Positions 35,965-45,947 are shown, numbered from the stretch's first letter. The stretch is DNA of 64,000 bases from an uncultured Lachnospiraceae bacterium (GCA_910585465.1 CAJUEW010000014.1:31415-95414); one strand, 5' to 3'. Translations and numbers: made by a program. Notes: generated by a model from the sequence alone, not told the origin.

Positions 35965-35974
35965 AAAAAAACTC

Positions 35975-36553
35975 CTATGCCGCATATGCCGCAGCAGGTG
36001 CGTTCACCAAATAAACCATTGCCGCCAGAACCTGTGAGCATACTCTTGTGATATATTCACAGTCCTCTTCCACACTGTGCTGGTTCCTCATATATTCCTG
36101 GTGGTTCTTCCGAATATAAGCCAGAATGTCCTCCACAGAAGCCAGCTTCATCGTTACCTCCTCATGAAAGACCGCATCCCCCTCCCGGATATAGGAGCGA
36201 AGTCTGAACTTCAGATATTTTTCATACGCACAATGATCCTTTAAATTCCCCGGATAGTGACTGTTGTGGGGAAACGTAAAATAATCTGCAATGTAATGAA
36301 ATACCTGACCCAAATCAATCATATACCGTATAGAATCCGCCGATCTCTTACCTGTATCCTCTACCAGACGGCGAATCTTTTCTTCCACTATTCCAAATGT
36401 TTCATCATACTCATGGCGAACCGTCAGAAAGGACGGCCTGCAGTCCGGCAAAAGACTTCCCACATAAAAAGCTTTCCACCTGCGGCTTAAAATATCATTC
36501 TCCAAGCCTTTCACCAAAAAACCTGCCAGTGAAATATGTGATTTTTTTCTCAT
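35975..36553 (-). CDS. Zinc-dependent phospholipase C-like protein
   Basis: A 192-aa protein of the zinc-dependent phospholipase C family (S1/P1-like fold). Likely metal ligands are His 5 (KKSHISLAG), VGSLLPDCRP, TVRHEYDE and VFHYIADYFTFPHNS. There is no signal peptide, unlike secreted alpha-toxin-type enzymes, so it is a cytoplasmic or forespore form of unknown substrate. It is preceded by spoVAD on the same strand with a 113-bp gap. Confidence 0.8.
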   Translation of the reverse strand: MRKKSHISLAGFLVKGLENDILSRRWKAFYVGSLLPDCRPSFLTVRHEYDETFGIVEEKIRRLVEDTGKRSADSIRYMIDLGQVFHYIADYFTFPHNSHYPGNLKDHCAYEKYLKFRLRSYIREGDAVFHEEVTMKLASVEDILAYIRKNHQEYMRNQHSVEEDCEYITRVCSQVLAAMVYLVNAPAAAYAA

Positions 36554-36666
36554 TCTGCATCCTCCATCGTTGAATACTCCCTAAATATCTAAATCGGAAT
36601 CATTGTAGCACATTTTTTATGAGGATGCATTATTTTTTTATATTTAACAAAAATTTTCAAATATAA

Positions 36667-37695
36667 TTAACAGTGTTCCAGCACCACTCCATGGGCAATT
36701 CCCGGAATGGACTGTCCTTCGTTAAAGCTTACCTTAGACAAAAGCGCTCCGGTGGGCACCAAAAGTACACGCTTCCATTCTCCTCGTTCCAGCTTCGGCA
36801 GAATATAGGCTGCCAGAGTTGCCGCCGCACAGCCGCACCCGGAGCCGCCCGCATGGGTATCCTGCGTATCCGAATCAAAAATCAGTATGCCGCAGTCGTC
36901 ATGGACATTGTCCAGGTCTATCCCCCTCTCCAGCATCAGATCCTTTAAAATCGTCTGCCCGATACTTCCCAAATCTCCGGTAATAATCTGATCATAATCC
37001 TCCGGGGTTCTTCCATAATCCATCAGATGCTGATAAATAGTGTCTGCCGCTGCAGGAGCCATGGCAGCTCCCATGTGCATGGAATCCTTTACTCCGTAAT
37101 CCACCACCTTTCCGGTGGTAATTCCGGTAATACATACAGAGGACTCTTTGGCTGCCGGGGATTCGTTGGAGGCAAGTACAAAGGCCCCGGACCCCGTGAC
37201 CGTCCAGGTAGTTGACAGGGGACGCTGCCCGGCATATTCCAGGGGAAATCGAAACTCCTTTTCCGCACTGGCAAAGTGGCTGGAGGTCACTGCCATTGCA
37301 TACTCTGCATAGCCTGCATTCACTGTCATAGACGCAAGGCTCAGGCTTTCTCCGCAGGTGGAACAAGCCCCGTACAGGCCGAACAAAGGGATCTGAAGCT
37401 CCATCAGTCCGTAGGAGGTAGCAATCCCCTGAGCCAGCAGGTCTCCTGCAAACAGATAACGGATCTGTTCCTCATTCATGCCCGCCTTTTCCATAGCCTT
37501 TTTTGCGGTTTGAAGCTGAAGCTCACTCTCGGCCTCCTCCCATGTATTTTTGCCGAATTTAGGATCCTGCTCAATATGGTCAAAAAGATGTCCCAATGGT
37601 CCGTCGCCTTCCTTTGAGCCCACAATGGATGCAGCTCCAATAATACAGGGCGGGTTACTGTATTCAAGACTGGCACGTCCTTTCGTCTGAGTCAT
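36667..37695 (-). CDS. spoVAD: Stage V sporulation protein AD
   Basis: A 342-aa thiolase-fold protein that binds dipicolinic acid for uptake into the forespore. Typical patterns are GACSTCGESL, AVTSSHFASAEKEFRFP and GGSGCGCAAATLA. It is divergent from spoVAC, with 195 bp between the start codons; normally spoVAC, AD and AE form one operon, so the locus is rearranged. A spoVAE gene is not present next to it. Confidence 0.93.
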   Translation of the reverse strand: MTQTKGRASLEYSNPPCIIGAASIVGSKEGDGPLGHLFDHIEQDPKFGKNTWEEAESELQLQTAKKAMEKAGMNEEQIRYLFAGDLLAQGIATSYGLMELQIPLFGLYGACSTCGESLSLASMTVNAGYAEYAMAVTSSHFASAEKEFRFPLEYAGQRPLSTTWTVTGSGAFVLASNESPAAKESSVCITGITTGKVVDYGVKDSMHMGAAMAPAAADTIYQHLMDYGRTPEDYDQIITGDLGSIGQTILKDLMLERGIDLDNVHDDCGILIFDSDTQDTHAGGSGCGCAAATLAAYILPKLERGEWKRVLLVPTGALLSKVSFNEGQSIPGIAHGVVLEHC

Positions 37696-37890
37696 AATGA
37701 AAATACTCCTTTCAATAACTGAATAATCGAAGCCTTAAGAACCTTTATAAGGCAACGCAATCTGATTTTTTAGAATAGTTTTTCAAGAGAATTTATAAAA
37801 TATACATTGTAAAATTTTTATGCTTTCGGGCCGTACGAATAAAATCATTCTGTCCGGAGATCATAATAGGAAAAAAGGAGTCTGAAATAT

Positions 37891-38343
37891 ATGAATGCAA
37901 ACGAGGAACAAAAACAGCAGTATAATGAATATGTAAAACAGGTAACGCCTACCCACAATCTTCCTTTGGAAATGGGAAAAGCGTTTATTACCGGAGGCAT
38001 TATCTGCCTGCTGGGACAGATTATCCTGAATACTGTAATGGGAATGGGAATAGATAAAGATACTGCGGGAACATGGTGTTCGGTCCTGCTGGTTCTGTTC
38101 AGCATCCTTCTTACAGGATTTAACATCTATCCGGCTATTGCCAAATGGGGCGGCGCCGGAGCGCTGGTTCCGATCACAGGATTTGCCAACGGCGTGGCAG
38201 CCCCTGCCATTGAATACAAGAAGGAAGGACAAGTCTTTGGAGTGGGCTGCAAAATTTTTACCATTGCGGGACCCGTAATCCTTTATGGTATTTTTACAAG
38301 CTGGGTACTGGGTCTTGGGTACTGGCTGTTACAGATGATGTAA
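37891..38343 (+). CDS. spoVAC: Stage V sporulation protein AC
   Basis: A 150-aa membrane protein with four predicted segments, forming the mechanosensitive DPA channel of the inner spore membrane. The pattern TPTHNLPLEMGKAFITGG is the family start and GAGALVPITGFANGVAAPAIEYKKEG is a conserved core segment. GGAG precedes the ATG. It is divergent from spoVAD and is followed by an unrelated ABC-F gene. Confidence 0.93.
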   Translation: MNANEEQKQQYNEYVKQVTPTHNLPLEMGKAFITGGIICLLGQIILNTVMGMGIDKDTAGTWCSVLLVLFSILLTGFNIYPAIAKWGGAGALVPITGFANGVAAPAIEYKKEGQVFGVGCKIFTIAGPVILYGIFTSWVLGLGYWLLQMM

Positions 38344-38463
38344 TTCCGGCGCGCAAGGATACTTGGAATAAGGCGGCCCTGCCTTGCAACTTTCCCTGAA
38401 TTCTGTTATAGTGGAATGCATATGACAAGGCGCGTTATGTGCGCCGCGCGGCAGGAGGCTGTT

Positions 38464-40305
38464 ATGCTGTTACAGATTCAGGACGGGTCCTTAAGTATTG
38501 GGGGACAGTCCATACTCTCACATTTTTCATTTGAAATCAAAGGAAACGAAAAAATTGCGCTTGTTGGCCGGAATGGTTCCGGTAAGACAACCTTTCTCCG
38601 CCTTCTGTCAGGAGAGCTTTCTCTGGATCGAAACGATCAGAACCCATCCGCGCGTATTATAACTTCCCGAAAACTAACAATAGGCCTGCTGCGCCAGCAG
38701 GCCTTTTCCGATGTCTCCCTTACAGTGGAAGAGGAGCTTTTAAAAGCCTGTCCATGCCCGGATAAATGGGATCGGGAACGTTTTGCATGGGAACAGGAAT
38801 ATGACCGTATCTTTACTGGCTTCGGCTTAAAGAAGGAAGATAAGAAAAAACCTCTTTCCTGCTTCTCCGGCGGAGAACAGACAAAAATTGCGCTGATTCG
38901 CCTTCTGCTGGAGCAGCCTGACATATTGCTGCTGGATGAGCCGACCAACCACCTGGATATGAGCACGGTGGAATGGCTGGAAAGGTATCTTAAAAGCTAT
39001 CCTCATGCGGCTGTCATCGTCTCCCACGATCGTTTTTTCCTGGATCAGACAGTCGATACAGTATATGAAATTCAGTCCCGAAGACTGTTCTGCTATGCCG
39101 GAAATTACACGGCTTACCGGAAGCAAAAGCATAAAAATCTTCTGCTTGCGGAAAAAGCATATAAGCATCAGAAAGAGGAAAGGGAACGTCTGGAGCAGTT
39201 AATCGAACGTTTCAAGCACAAACCAAAGAAGGCCGCCTTCGCACGATCCAGAAAAAAAATACTGGAACGTATGCCCAGTATCGAAAAACCGATGGAAGAT
39301 GACGCTCATATTTTTACAGAAGAGATATCGCCGGAAATTATCAGCTCCAAATGGGTATTGGAGGCAGAACATCTTCAGATCGGATATGACAAAACCCTTC
39401 TGGAAGTGACCATACGCATCCGCCGGGGACAGAAAATCGGCATTATCGGACCAAACGGCATCGGAAAATCTACATTTTTAAAAACTGCTGCAGGACTGAT
39501 ACCGCCTTTAAAGGGAAAGTGTATGCTTGGATTACATGTAATAACCGGCTACTTTGACCAACAGACGGCAGCTCTGTCATCCGACCAAACGGTATCAGAG
39601 CATTTCCACAGTCTGTTCCCCAATCTGACAGAAAAAGAAGTACGAAGTATTTTAGGAGCCTTTTTGTTTCCGGGAAGGGATGCGTTTAAAAAGGTCTCTC
39701 AGTTGTCCGGAGGGGAAAAATCCAGGCTGGTGCTGGCAGAGCTGTTTCAGAGCCGCCCGAATCTCCTTCTTCTGGACGAACCGACCAACCATATGGATAT
39801 TCCGGCCAAGGAAACCTTGGAATCTGCATTTCAGGCATATTCCGGTACGCTTCTGTTCGTTTCCCATGATCGGTATTTTATCCGGCAGGTGGCGGATTCT
39901 CTGCTGATTTTCGATGAGCAGTCTGTACTGTACTATCCGTTCGGCTATGTCCACTATCTGGAGCACTGCCGGAAATACACTTCAGGGAAGGATATCCCCT
40001 CCCGCATCCGCGCGGAGCAGCAGGCGCTTATAAGCGGCCTTCAAAGGGTTCCCAGGGCCGAACGCCATCAGCTTAAGGAACCTTCCACGGAGCTTGCTTA
40101 CAAAGAATGGCAGATGCGCCTTGCAGCCGAACCTCTGGAACAAATACAAAAAAAACTGGAAAATTTTTGGAACTCCTATGATCTGCAAAGAGACTGGGAA
40201 GAGGCTTCTTACCGGGAAGAGCTGCATTCCATAGAAGAAGAGTTATACAGGCAATACACCGACTGCTGTCTTGCCTGGTATGAAAAATGGATGGAATTTC
40301 ATTAA
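38464..40305 (+). CDS. ABC-F family ATPase
   Basis: A protein of about 613 aa with two ABC domains and no membrane segments. The first has Walker A GRNGSGKTT, signature CFSGGEQ and Walker B ILLLDEPTNHLD. The second has GPNGIGKST, LSGGEKS and LLLLDEPTNHMD. The linker between them is charged (KHKPKKAAFARSRKK). ABC-F proteins act at the ribosome; some give antibiotic resistance, but its linker does not allow that to be decided. I chose the ATG at 38464 (AGGAGG 6 nt before) over 38416. Its stop overlaps the spoVAB stop on the other strand by 3 bp. Confidence 0.9.
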   Translation: MLLQIQDGSLSIGGQSILSHFSFEIKGNEKIALVGRNGSGKTTFLRLLSGELSLDRNDQNPSARIITSRKLTIGLLRQQAFSDVSLTVEEELLKACPCPDKWDRERFAWEQEYDRIFTGFGLKKEDKKKPLSCFSGGEQTKIALIRLLLEQPDILLLDEPTNHLDMSTVEWLERYLKSYPHAAVIVSHDRFFLDQTVDTVYEIQSRRLFCYAGNYTAYRKQKHKNLLLAEKAYKHQKEERERLEQLIERFKHKPKKAAFARSRKKILERMPSIEKPMEDDAHIFTEEISPEIISSKWVLEAEHLQIGYDKTLLEVTIRIRRGQKIGIIGPNGIGKSTFLKTAAGLIPPLKGKCMLGLHVITGYFDQQTAALSSDQTVSEHFHSLFPNLTEKEVRSILGAFLFPGRDAFKKVSQLSGGEKSRLVLAELFQSRPNLLLLDEPTNHMDIPAKETLESAFQAYSGTLLFVSHDRYFIRQVADSLLIFDEQSVLYYPFGYVHYLEHCRKYTSGKDIPSRIRAEQQALISGLQRVPRAERHQLKEPSTELAYKEWQMRLAAEPLEQIQKKLENFWNSYDLQRDWEEASYREELHSIEEELYRQYTDCCLAWYEKWMEFH

Positions 40306-40721
40306 AATCCGTAATACGCATAGACAAGCGCCCCTAAGGTTCTGCCAAGGGCCATGGACAGGATAATCCACGGCATTCCCATCTTCAGACGGATTCGTCT
40401 GCTGAAAATAGGAACTGCGTCTACAATTTCCGTTAAAGCCATTGCCCAGGCACCTGTAAAGATGCCTGAGAAAAGGCCGTAGGACACCACACCCACCATC
40501 CCAACCGGTATTGGAAACCGATAGATACTGAACAGGTTTCCAAGGATACCACCTATTGCCGCGGCGTCCTCATAATAGAAAATATATTTGGCTGTATGGG
40601 TTTTCCCGGCAAAACGGGAAACAACTCCCAATGCAATCAGCAGGGCAAACATGCCGCCTGACACGGCAAAGCCGCTGCTAAGGCCCAGAATCCCCAAAAA
40701 AATCTGTCTAATCCACATCAA
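40302..40721 (-). CDS. spoVAB: Stage V sporulation protein AB
   Basis: A 139-aa membrane protein with four hydrophobic segments, matching SpoVAB (GLSSGFAVSGGMFALLIALG; YYEDAAAIGGILGN). It overlaps spoVAA by 14 nt and is the last gene of the spoIIA-spoVA transcript. Its exact role in DPA transport is unknown in the family. Confidence 0.92.
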   Translation of the reverse strand: MMWIRQIFLGILGLSSGFAVSGGMFALLIALGVVSRFAGKTHTAKYIFYYEDAAAIGGILGNLFSIYRFPIPVGMVGVVSYGLFSGIFTGAWAMALTEIVDAVPIFSRRIRLKMGMPWIILSMALGRTLGALVYAYYGF

Positions 40722-41334
40722 TACTTGTTCCTTCCCTGTTGCACCCCTCTATCAGAGTCGTATTTACATCATCCTCATACAAACGCATCTGTACCTCAAT
40801 AGGCGTGGGATCCTTTGTAATTCTCTTTCCGCCCAGGTGATTATAAAATATAATAATTCCCACAGCGATCCCCACTGAATAGGTAATCTCCAGTATGGTA
40901 AACCCATCTGACTCCTGTCCCATAACCAGCTGATATACCTGGGCAAATACCTCGTTTACCCCCACATCATTGTTAAATGCCATAATGGAAAATGCAGAGC
41001 CAAAAAAGACTGTGATACAGAGCAGAATCACCTTTAAAAGATTCCATCTTCCCTTTGCGTATTCGGGAGACTCATATTCCACAATGAAATCCGGTTCTCC
41101 CAGGTTTTGTATCTCCAGATTTGGATAGATCTCATGAATCAGTTCCACTACCTTCATGACAGAAAAAATATAGCGGTTGCTTTTTTCTGCCTGAATTTTC
41201 AGAATCTTCAGGGTTTTCAGGCGGTTCTTGACTGACGCGTCCGTACACTCCAGCTTTGCCACATCTCCAAGCCTCACATCAACATGATCTACTTCATTGT
41301 TCCGATCTATTTTCAAATACAGAATTTCACTCAT
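40708..41334 (-). CDS. spoVAA: Stage V sporulation protein AA
   Basis: A 208-aa protein with a cytoplasmic N-terminal domain of about 90 residues and two membrane segments (about 99-120 and 146-166), typical of SpoVAA. It is located between sigF and spoVAB. The order spoIIAA-spoIIAB-sigF-spoVAA-spoVAB is known in several Clostridia, where late genes are read from the sigF operon or an internal forespore promoter. Confidence 0.92.
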   Translation of the reverse strand: MSEILYLKIDRNNEVDHVDVRLGDVAKLECTDASVKNRLKTLKILKIQAEKSNRYIFSVMKVVELIHEIYPNLEIQNLGEPDFIVEYESPEYAKGRWNLLKVILLCITVFFGSAFSIMAFNNDVGVNEVFAQVYQLVMGQESDGFTILEITYSVGIAVGIIIFYNHLGGKRITKDPTPIEVQMRLYEDDVNTTLIEGCNREGTSIDVD

Positions 41335-41391
41335 TTCGCCGCGCCTCCGTTTTCTTCCCCTAGCATGTGCATTTCCAGGAAGTTTTATACA

Positions 41392-42111
41392 TCAGCTAAC
41401 CAGCTTTTCCCTCATCTGCTTCAGTATACGCTTTTCCAGACGGCTGACCTGTACCTGGGAGACTCCAAGTACTCTGGCTACCTCTGACTGCGTCTTGTCC
41501 TGCAGATAACGCATGGTAATCAGACGGCGTTCTGTATCCGGAAGTTCATCCAGAAGCTGCTCCAGCACTACCCGGTTCAGAAGCTCCTGCATTCCCTCCC
41601 TCGGGCTCTCCATCCGGTCCAGCAGACAAATTTCACTGCCGTCCTTCTGAGGAATGGTTTTATAGATAGACTCTACCTCCACTGAGGATTCCAGCGACAT
41701 GGCAATCTCCTCCTTTGGAAGACCTGTCAGTTCGGAAATCTCCTCCAGGGTCGGATCCCGCCCCTCCCTGTGTCGGAACTCCTCTGTCTCTCTTCGGATC
41801 TTCCAGCAGTTTTCCTTCAGGGTACGGCTCACCTTTACAATGCCGTCATCCCGCAGAAATCTCTTAATCTCTCCCGCAATCATAGGCACTGCATAGGTCG
41901 AAAACCGGACTTCAAAGGAGGTGTCAAATTTGTCAATAGCCTTAATTAAGCCCATGGCTCCTATCTGGAACAGATCCTCCATATCCGTTCCTCTTCCTGT
42001 GAAACGCTTTACAATGCTCCAGACAAGCCCCATATTTTCTTCTACCAACTGTTCTCTGGCTTCTTTATCCCCATGGTGTGATCTTTCAATCAGAACCATT
42101 GTATCATCCAT
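41392..42111 (-). CDS. sigF: RNA polymerase sporulation sigma factor SigF
   Basis: The first forespore-specific sigma factor, 239 aa. Region 2 contains DLFQIGAMGLIKAIDKFD, and region 4 ends in the HTH SEVARVLGVSQVQVSRLEKR. It starts 8 nt after spoIIAB, which encodes its anti-sigma factor. Length and motifs are complete. Confidence 0.96.
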   Translation of the reverse strand: MDDTMVLIERSHHGDKEAREQLVEENMGLVWSIVKRFTGRGTDMEDLFQIGAMGLIKAIDKFDTSFEVRFSTYAVPMIAGEIKRFLRDDGIVKVSRTLKENCWKIRRETEEFRHREGRDPTLEEISELTGLPKEEIAMSLESSVEVESIYKTIPQKDGSEICLLDRMESPREGMQELLNRVVLEQLLDELPDTERRLITMRYLQDKTQSEVARVLGVSQVQVSRLEKRILKQMREKLVS

Positions 42112-42119
42112 AAAGATAA

Positions 42120-42560
42120 TCAGCCCTCCTGTTCCTGTGCTCCTTGTCCCATTCTTTTATTCATATATACAGTTGTCCCCATTCCCATGGAGGACTCCAC
42201 CTTTACCTGATCCATAAATGCCTCCATGAACATAAATCCCATACCCGAGCGTTCCTGATCCGGCCTGCTTGTATACAGCGGCTCCATGGCTTTTTTTACA
42301 TCCGGTATGCCGACTCCTTCATCCACAACCCATATTTCCGCCATTCCCTCACTCAGTCTGGCCCGCACTACCACTTTATGTACCTCTCCTGGATATCCAT
42401 GAATAATCGCATTGGTCACTGCCTCCGATACTGCCGTCTTAATGTCTGCGACCTCCTCCAAAGTCGGGTTAAGCTGGGTCACAAAAGCCGCCACGGCAAC
42501 TCTTGCAAACCCCTCATTCTCTGAAATACTGTCAAAAGCCAGTGTCATCTCGTTCTTCAT
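42120..42560 (-). CDS. spoIIAB: Anti-sigma F factor (SpoIIAB)
   Basis: A 146-aa GHKL-family kinase/anti-sigma factor that holds SigF and phosphorylates SpoIIAA. It has the N-box (AVSEAVTNAIIHGY), a DEGVGIPD motif and GMGFMFMEAFMD. It overlaps spoIIAA by 4 nt. Confidence 0.96.
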   Translation of the reverse strand: MKNEMTLAFDSISENEGFARVAVAAFVTQLNPTLEEVADIKTAVSEAVTNAIIHGYPGEVHKVVVRARLSEGMAEIWVVDEGVGIPDVKKAMEPLYTSRPDQERSGMGFMFMEAFMDQVKVESSMGMGTTVYMNKRMGQGAQEQEG

Positions 42561-42874
42561 ACAGCCTCCTCCTTGTCCAACTGAATAAATTTCTGGATGC
42601 CTGAAAGCGTCAGCACCCGGTGAATCTGTCCGCTCATGTGGCTTACAATAATTCTTCCATTCAATGCCCTCATCAGCTTATAACGCCCAATCAGCATGCC
42701 GATTCCCGCGCTGTCCATAAACAGTGTATCGGAAAAGTCAAATTCCAGCTCCGAAACCGGTTCCTCCTGTATGATTTTGTCAACCTCCCTGCGAAGCTCC
42801 TCTGTGCAATGATGGTCAAGCTCGGCCGGAAGATGAATCACAAGTCGGACTCCTTTAAGCTCCAGCATATCCAT
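42557..42874 (-). CDS. spoIIAA: Anti-sigma F factor antagonist (SpoIIAA)
   Basis: A 105-aa STAS-domain protein. The phosphorylatable serine lies in FMDSAGIGM (Ser 55). AAAGGAG precedes the ATG with 7 nt. It is the first gene of the operon. The upstream region holds AGGACAA and GGACATAAT, which only loosely fit a sigma-H promoter. Confidence 0.95.
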   Translation of the reverse strand: MDMLELKGVRLVIHLPAELDHHCTEELRREVDKIIQEEPVSELEFDFSDTLFMDSAGIGMLIGRYKLMRALNGRIIVSHMSGQIHRVLTLSGIQKFIQLDKEEAV

Positions 42875-43024
42875 ATATTAACTCCTTTCTTTTTTATCAT
42901 TGTTCATTATGTCCTTCCTAAGCAGATTGTCCTATTTTTATCTGCACTCAGGCAGAGGAACGTCTTTCTCCACTACCCGCTGCGCGCCGCTTCATCTGCA
43001 TCTTTCCCCCGCGCGAATCTGCGC

Positions 43025-43061
43025 ACAAAAAGGGACGCTGTAATAAATTTACAACGTCCCT
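43025..43061 (-). terminator. Terminator of the valS-folC-TPR operon
   Basis: On the minus strand AGGGACGTTGTAA pairs with TTACAGCGTCCCT over a short loop and is followed by TTTTT. It lies 38 bp after the TPR gene stop. Confidence 0.85.
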
Positions 43062-43098
43062 CGCTTCAGGGCTTTTCTTCTGTCTATCCTCTATTTAT

Positions 43099-44484
43099 TT
43101 ACAACGTTGCCATCAGCCTGGCAGCATCTGTAGCTTTTCTCGTGTTCGGCTGTTCGTCAATCACCTTCTGATAATATACCTTCGCATTTTCCGTATCACC
43201 GGATTTATGATAGGATCTTGCCAGAAAATAAAGCGCGTCCCCCTGGGTATTATCCAGCTCATAGCATTTCCCCAGATCCTGAATCGCGGTCACAAAATCA
43301 TTACTCTGATAAGCAGCATAGCCGGTACGGTACAGCTCCTTTACAGCCTGGGTACCCACCTCCTGGAATACTGCATTATACAGAATCTTCCCATCCTCTG
43401 TCAAGGCCTCCTGATCAATCTCCTCAAGCTTTTCCAGTGAACCTGCCATATCCGCCTCAGAATAGGAACGATATGCCCTAAGCAGCTCCTCGTAGCTGCC
43501 AAGCTGTGCAGTAACCTCCTCTGCCTTCTGAGCAGCGTCCTCTGCATCCTTCTTAACATCCTCCATCTCCGTCTGAAGGCTTGTAAGAGCCGCCGTCTTA
43601 GAGTCCAGCTGATCGCTGTACTCCGCAACTGCCTTATTCAATTCATCATTTGTCATCTTCTGCTGAGCCGGAAAAACTAAAAACCACATAACCGCAGCAC
43701 CGATAGCAAGTCCGATCAGCACATTGATAACTGAATGGAGTCCAGAATTGTCCCTGACTCCTGCAGGCTGTATAATCGTCTCGTTTCCTACCGTATAGGC
43801 AATAGAATCCTTGTTCACGCTCATGGCTTTATCTTTGCTTTTATTCTCCTGCTCCTTGGAGGAAGGCCTGCCTGCCACTGCGTCCAGCTCCTTCATATAG
43901 AGAAGCGCCTTTGTATTTGTGCTGTCAATGGCAAGCACCCGCTTTAATTCTGCTCTTGCTTTTCCATAATTCCTGTTTTTCATATAAAGGAGCGCCAGAA
44001 GCTGATGTCCCTTCAACAGATTCATGTTGATGGAAAGAACCTTTTTCAACTGAATAATTGCAAGATCGTAGCTTCCCTGCTCGCAGTAAACCAGTGACTG
44101 GTTATACTTCCTGATGGTTGTGTTGATTGTCTCCAGTCTTGCAGGATTCTTCTGCACAGCCTCAATATAATCATCTGCCAGATTATCCTGACTCTGAAAG
44201 CTCCGGCTGATAATCCACTGAGAAAGGGCGTCTATCACCTCACCCATCTCAAAATAGACAAGTCCCAGAAGATTCCGGGCATCAGTATTGCGCTTATTAA
44301 TCTTCAGACTCTGGCGCAGAGAAACAATGGCCCCGGATAAATCCCGCACCTTTGCTTTCTCCAGTCCTTCATTGTAGTATGCATTCGACAATCGGAGCAT
44401 TCTGCGATAAAGCTTCACATCTGCTCCGCAATTATTGCAATAGTCCGTATCCTTCAGGTCCGCCCCGCAGTTAAAACATTTCAT
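43099..44484 (-). CDS. Zinc-ribbon, TPR-repeat membrane protein
   Basis: A 461-aa protein. The N-terminal zinc ribbon has cysteines 3, 6, 16 and 19. TPR-like helical repeats run at about 30-200, a single membrane segment at 251-272, a coiled coil at about 280-340 and further TPRs at about 385-455. The C-terminal part probably lies outside the membrane. It is the last gene of the T-box-headed operon. Such proteins are common in Lachnospiraceae with no known function; scaffolding is a guess. Confidence 0.8.
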   Translation of the reverse strand: MKCFNCGADLKDTDYCNNCGADVKLYRRMLRLSNAYYNEGLEKAKVRDLSGAIVSLRQSLKINKRNTDARNLLGLVYFEMGEVIDALSQWIISRSFQSQDNLADDYIEAVQKNPARLETINTTIRKYNQSLVYCEQGSYDLAIIQLKKVLSINMNLLKGHQLLALLYMKNRNYGKARAELKRVLAIDSTNTKALLYMKELDAVAGRPSSKEQENKSKDKAMSVNKDSIAYTVGNETIIQPAGVRDNSGLHSVINVLIGLAIGAAVMWFLVFPAQQKMTNDELNKAVAEYSDQLDSKTAALTSLQTEMEDVKKDAEDAAQKAEEVTAQLGSYEELLRAYRSYSEADMAGSLEKLEEIDQEALTEDGKILYNAVFQEVGTQAVKELYRTGYAAYQSNDFVTAIQDLGKCYELDNTQGDALYFLARSYHKSGDTENAKVYYQKVIDEQPNTRKATDAARLMATL

Positions 44485-44497
44485 ACATCCACCTTTT

Positions 44498-44641
44498 CTA
44501 TTGACGCTCCTTCATCTCTTTGAGCATCTCATCCATTAAATCCGTCACATCCGCAAGATTATTATTGTAAACATTATCCTCCACTTGGTCAATCTCAAGA
44601 CTTGGGCGGAATTTTTTTAATTCTTCTTCAAAATCAAGCAT
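44498..44641 (-). CDS. Small conserved-looking 47-aa protein between folC and the TPR gene
   Basis: An ATG at 44641 overlaps the folC stop by 8 nt, and the reading frame ([19 protein letters not shown], ending MKERQ) runs to 44498, 13 nt before the TPR gene start. Glu/Asp/Lys-rich and probably helical. The coupling to folC and the tight packing support a real gene. No family is recognised. Confidence 0.6.
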   Translation of the reverse strand: MLDFEEELKKFRPSLEIDQVEDNVYNNNLADVTDLMDEMLKEMKERQ

Positions 44642-45947
44642 AGTTTCTACTCCTTAAAAGACTTTTCAAACTGCCTACCAGATACAGGGAACCCACACAA
44701 AACAGGATTCCGCTTCCTCTCTTTTCAAGTGCAGTCTCAAACGCTTCAGGTATGGAGGGAATCTCCAGCACCGTCCGCTTTGTATATTTCCGGAAAATTT
44801 CTGCCAGCTCCGCTGACGGAACGCAGCGGTCTGATTCAATCTGTGTAACGACTGCGCAGTCAAAAGAAATATTTTCACAGATAGTACGTATCATCCCTTC
44901 ATAATCCTTTTCTCTTACGCAGGAAAACAATACGGTAATTCCTGTATCTCTCTGAAACTTGCGGGCTGTCTTTACAAATTCCTCCACACCCGAATCATTG
45001 TGGGCGCCGTCCAGAATCACTCCTGGAAGCACAGTTTCCATGCGGCCCTCCCAGCGCATCTGCTCCATACCCCTTTGGATATCCTCCTCTGTCAGGCCTA
45101 TATCCAGCACCTGAGACGCTGTCACCGCCTGCACTGCATTCATAAGCTGATATTCCGCCACACTTCCGATAGATACATTCATAGGTAAATAATACCCAGT
45201 ATCTATTGAAAAATCAATCGTTTTCTGGGTGTTCATTAAAATTTTATACATATCGGGGCGGATAGCATAAGCTTTTGCATGCATTTCCTTAGCTTTTGCA
45301 AGGATTGCTTCCTCCACATCCTTCCTGGTGCCGTCATAGATCACCGGACAGCCTTCCTTAATAATACCTGCCTTCTCTCCTGCAATCTCTCTGCAGGTGT
45401 TGCCCAAATATTCCGTATGCTCCAGACTGATAGATGTGATAATGCTGACCAGCGGCTTTTCAATCACATTGGTTGCGTCAAAACGCCCTCCCAGGCCGGT
45501 TTCCAACACCACATACTCCATACCGCTTTTCTCAAAAATACAAATTCCCATCAGAAACAAAAGCTCGAAAAATGTCGGATGCGCGAAGGAATCCGGACGT
45601 TCCTTCAAAAGCACATGCACCGTATCCATAACCTTGCTGAACGCCTCCAGAAACAGCTCATCAGATACCATCTGCTGGTTTATCTGGAATCTTTCATTAA
45701 TATCTACCAGGTGAGGGGAGGTAAACAGTCCTGTGTTTCTGCCCGCTGTCGTAAGAATCGACGACAGATAAGCACAGACAGAGCCCTTTCCGTTGGAGCC
45801 CGCCACATGAATCAGCTTCATGCGGCGCTCCGGATGTCCCATATATGCAAGAACAGCCTTTGTATTATCCAGTGTATTTTTTTTTGTAAATCTCGGCGTA
45901 TCATTAATATATGCCACAGCCTCTTCGTAGTTCATCTTATTCTCCAA
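44634..45947 (-). CDS. folC: Bifunctional folylpolyglutamate/dihydrofolate synthase
   Basis: A 437-aa Mur-ligase-fold enzyme that adds glutamate to folates (and dihydropteroate). The P-loop is [15 protein letters not shown]; further family patterns are [38 protein letters not shown] and VILDGAHND. It overlaps valS by 11 nt, a pair commonly linked in Firmicutes. Confidence 0.95.
   Translation of the reverse strand: MENKMNYEEAVAYINDTPRFTKKNTLDNTKAVLAYMGHPERRMKLIHVAGSNGKGSVCAYLSSILTTAGRNTGLFTSPHLVDINERFQINQQMVSDELFLEAFSKVMDTVHVLLKERPDSFAHPTFFELLFLMGICIFEKSGMEYVVLETGLGGRFDATNVIEKPLVSIITSISLEHTEYLGNTCREIAGEKAGIIKEGCPVIYDGTRKDVEEAILAKAKEMHAKAYAIRPDMYKILMNTQKTIDFSIDTGYYLPMNVSIGSVAEYQLMNAVQAVTASQVLDIGLTEEDIQRGMEQMRWEGRMETVLPGVILDGAHNDSGVEEFVKTARKFQRDTGITVLFSCVREKDYEGMIRTICENISFDCAVVTQIESDRCVPSAELAEIFRKYTKRTVLEIPSIPEAFETALEKRGSGILFCVGSLYLVGSLKSLLRSRNYA

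Noticed and set aside
36600..36666. AT-rich stem after spoVAD as a terminator
   Set aside because: TTATATTTGA/TTAAATATAA can pair weakly, but on the minus strand it is followed by A, not U, so termination is not supported.
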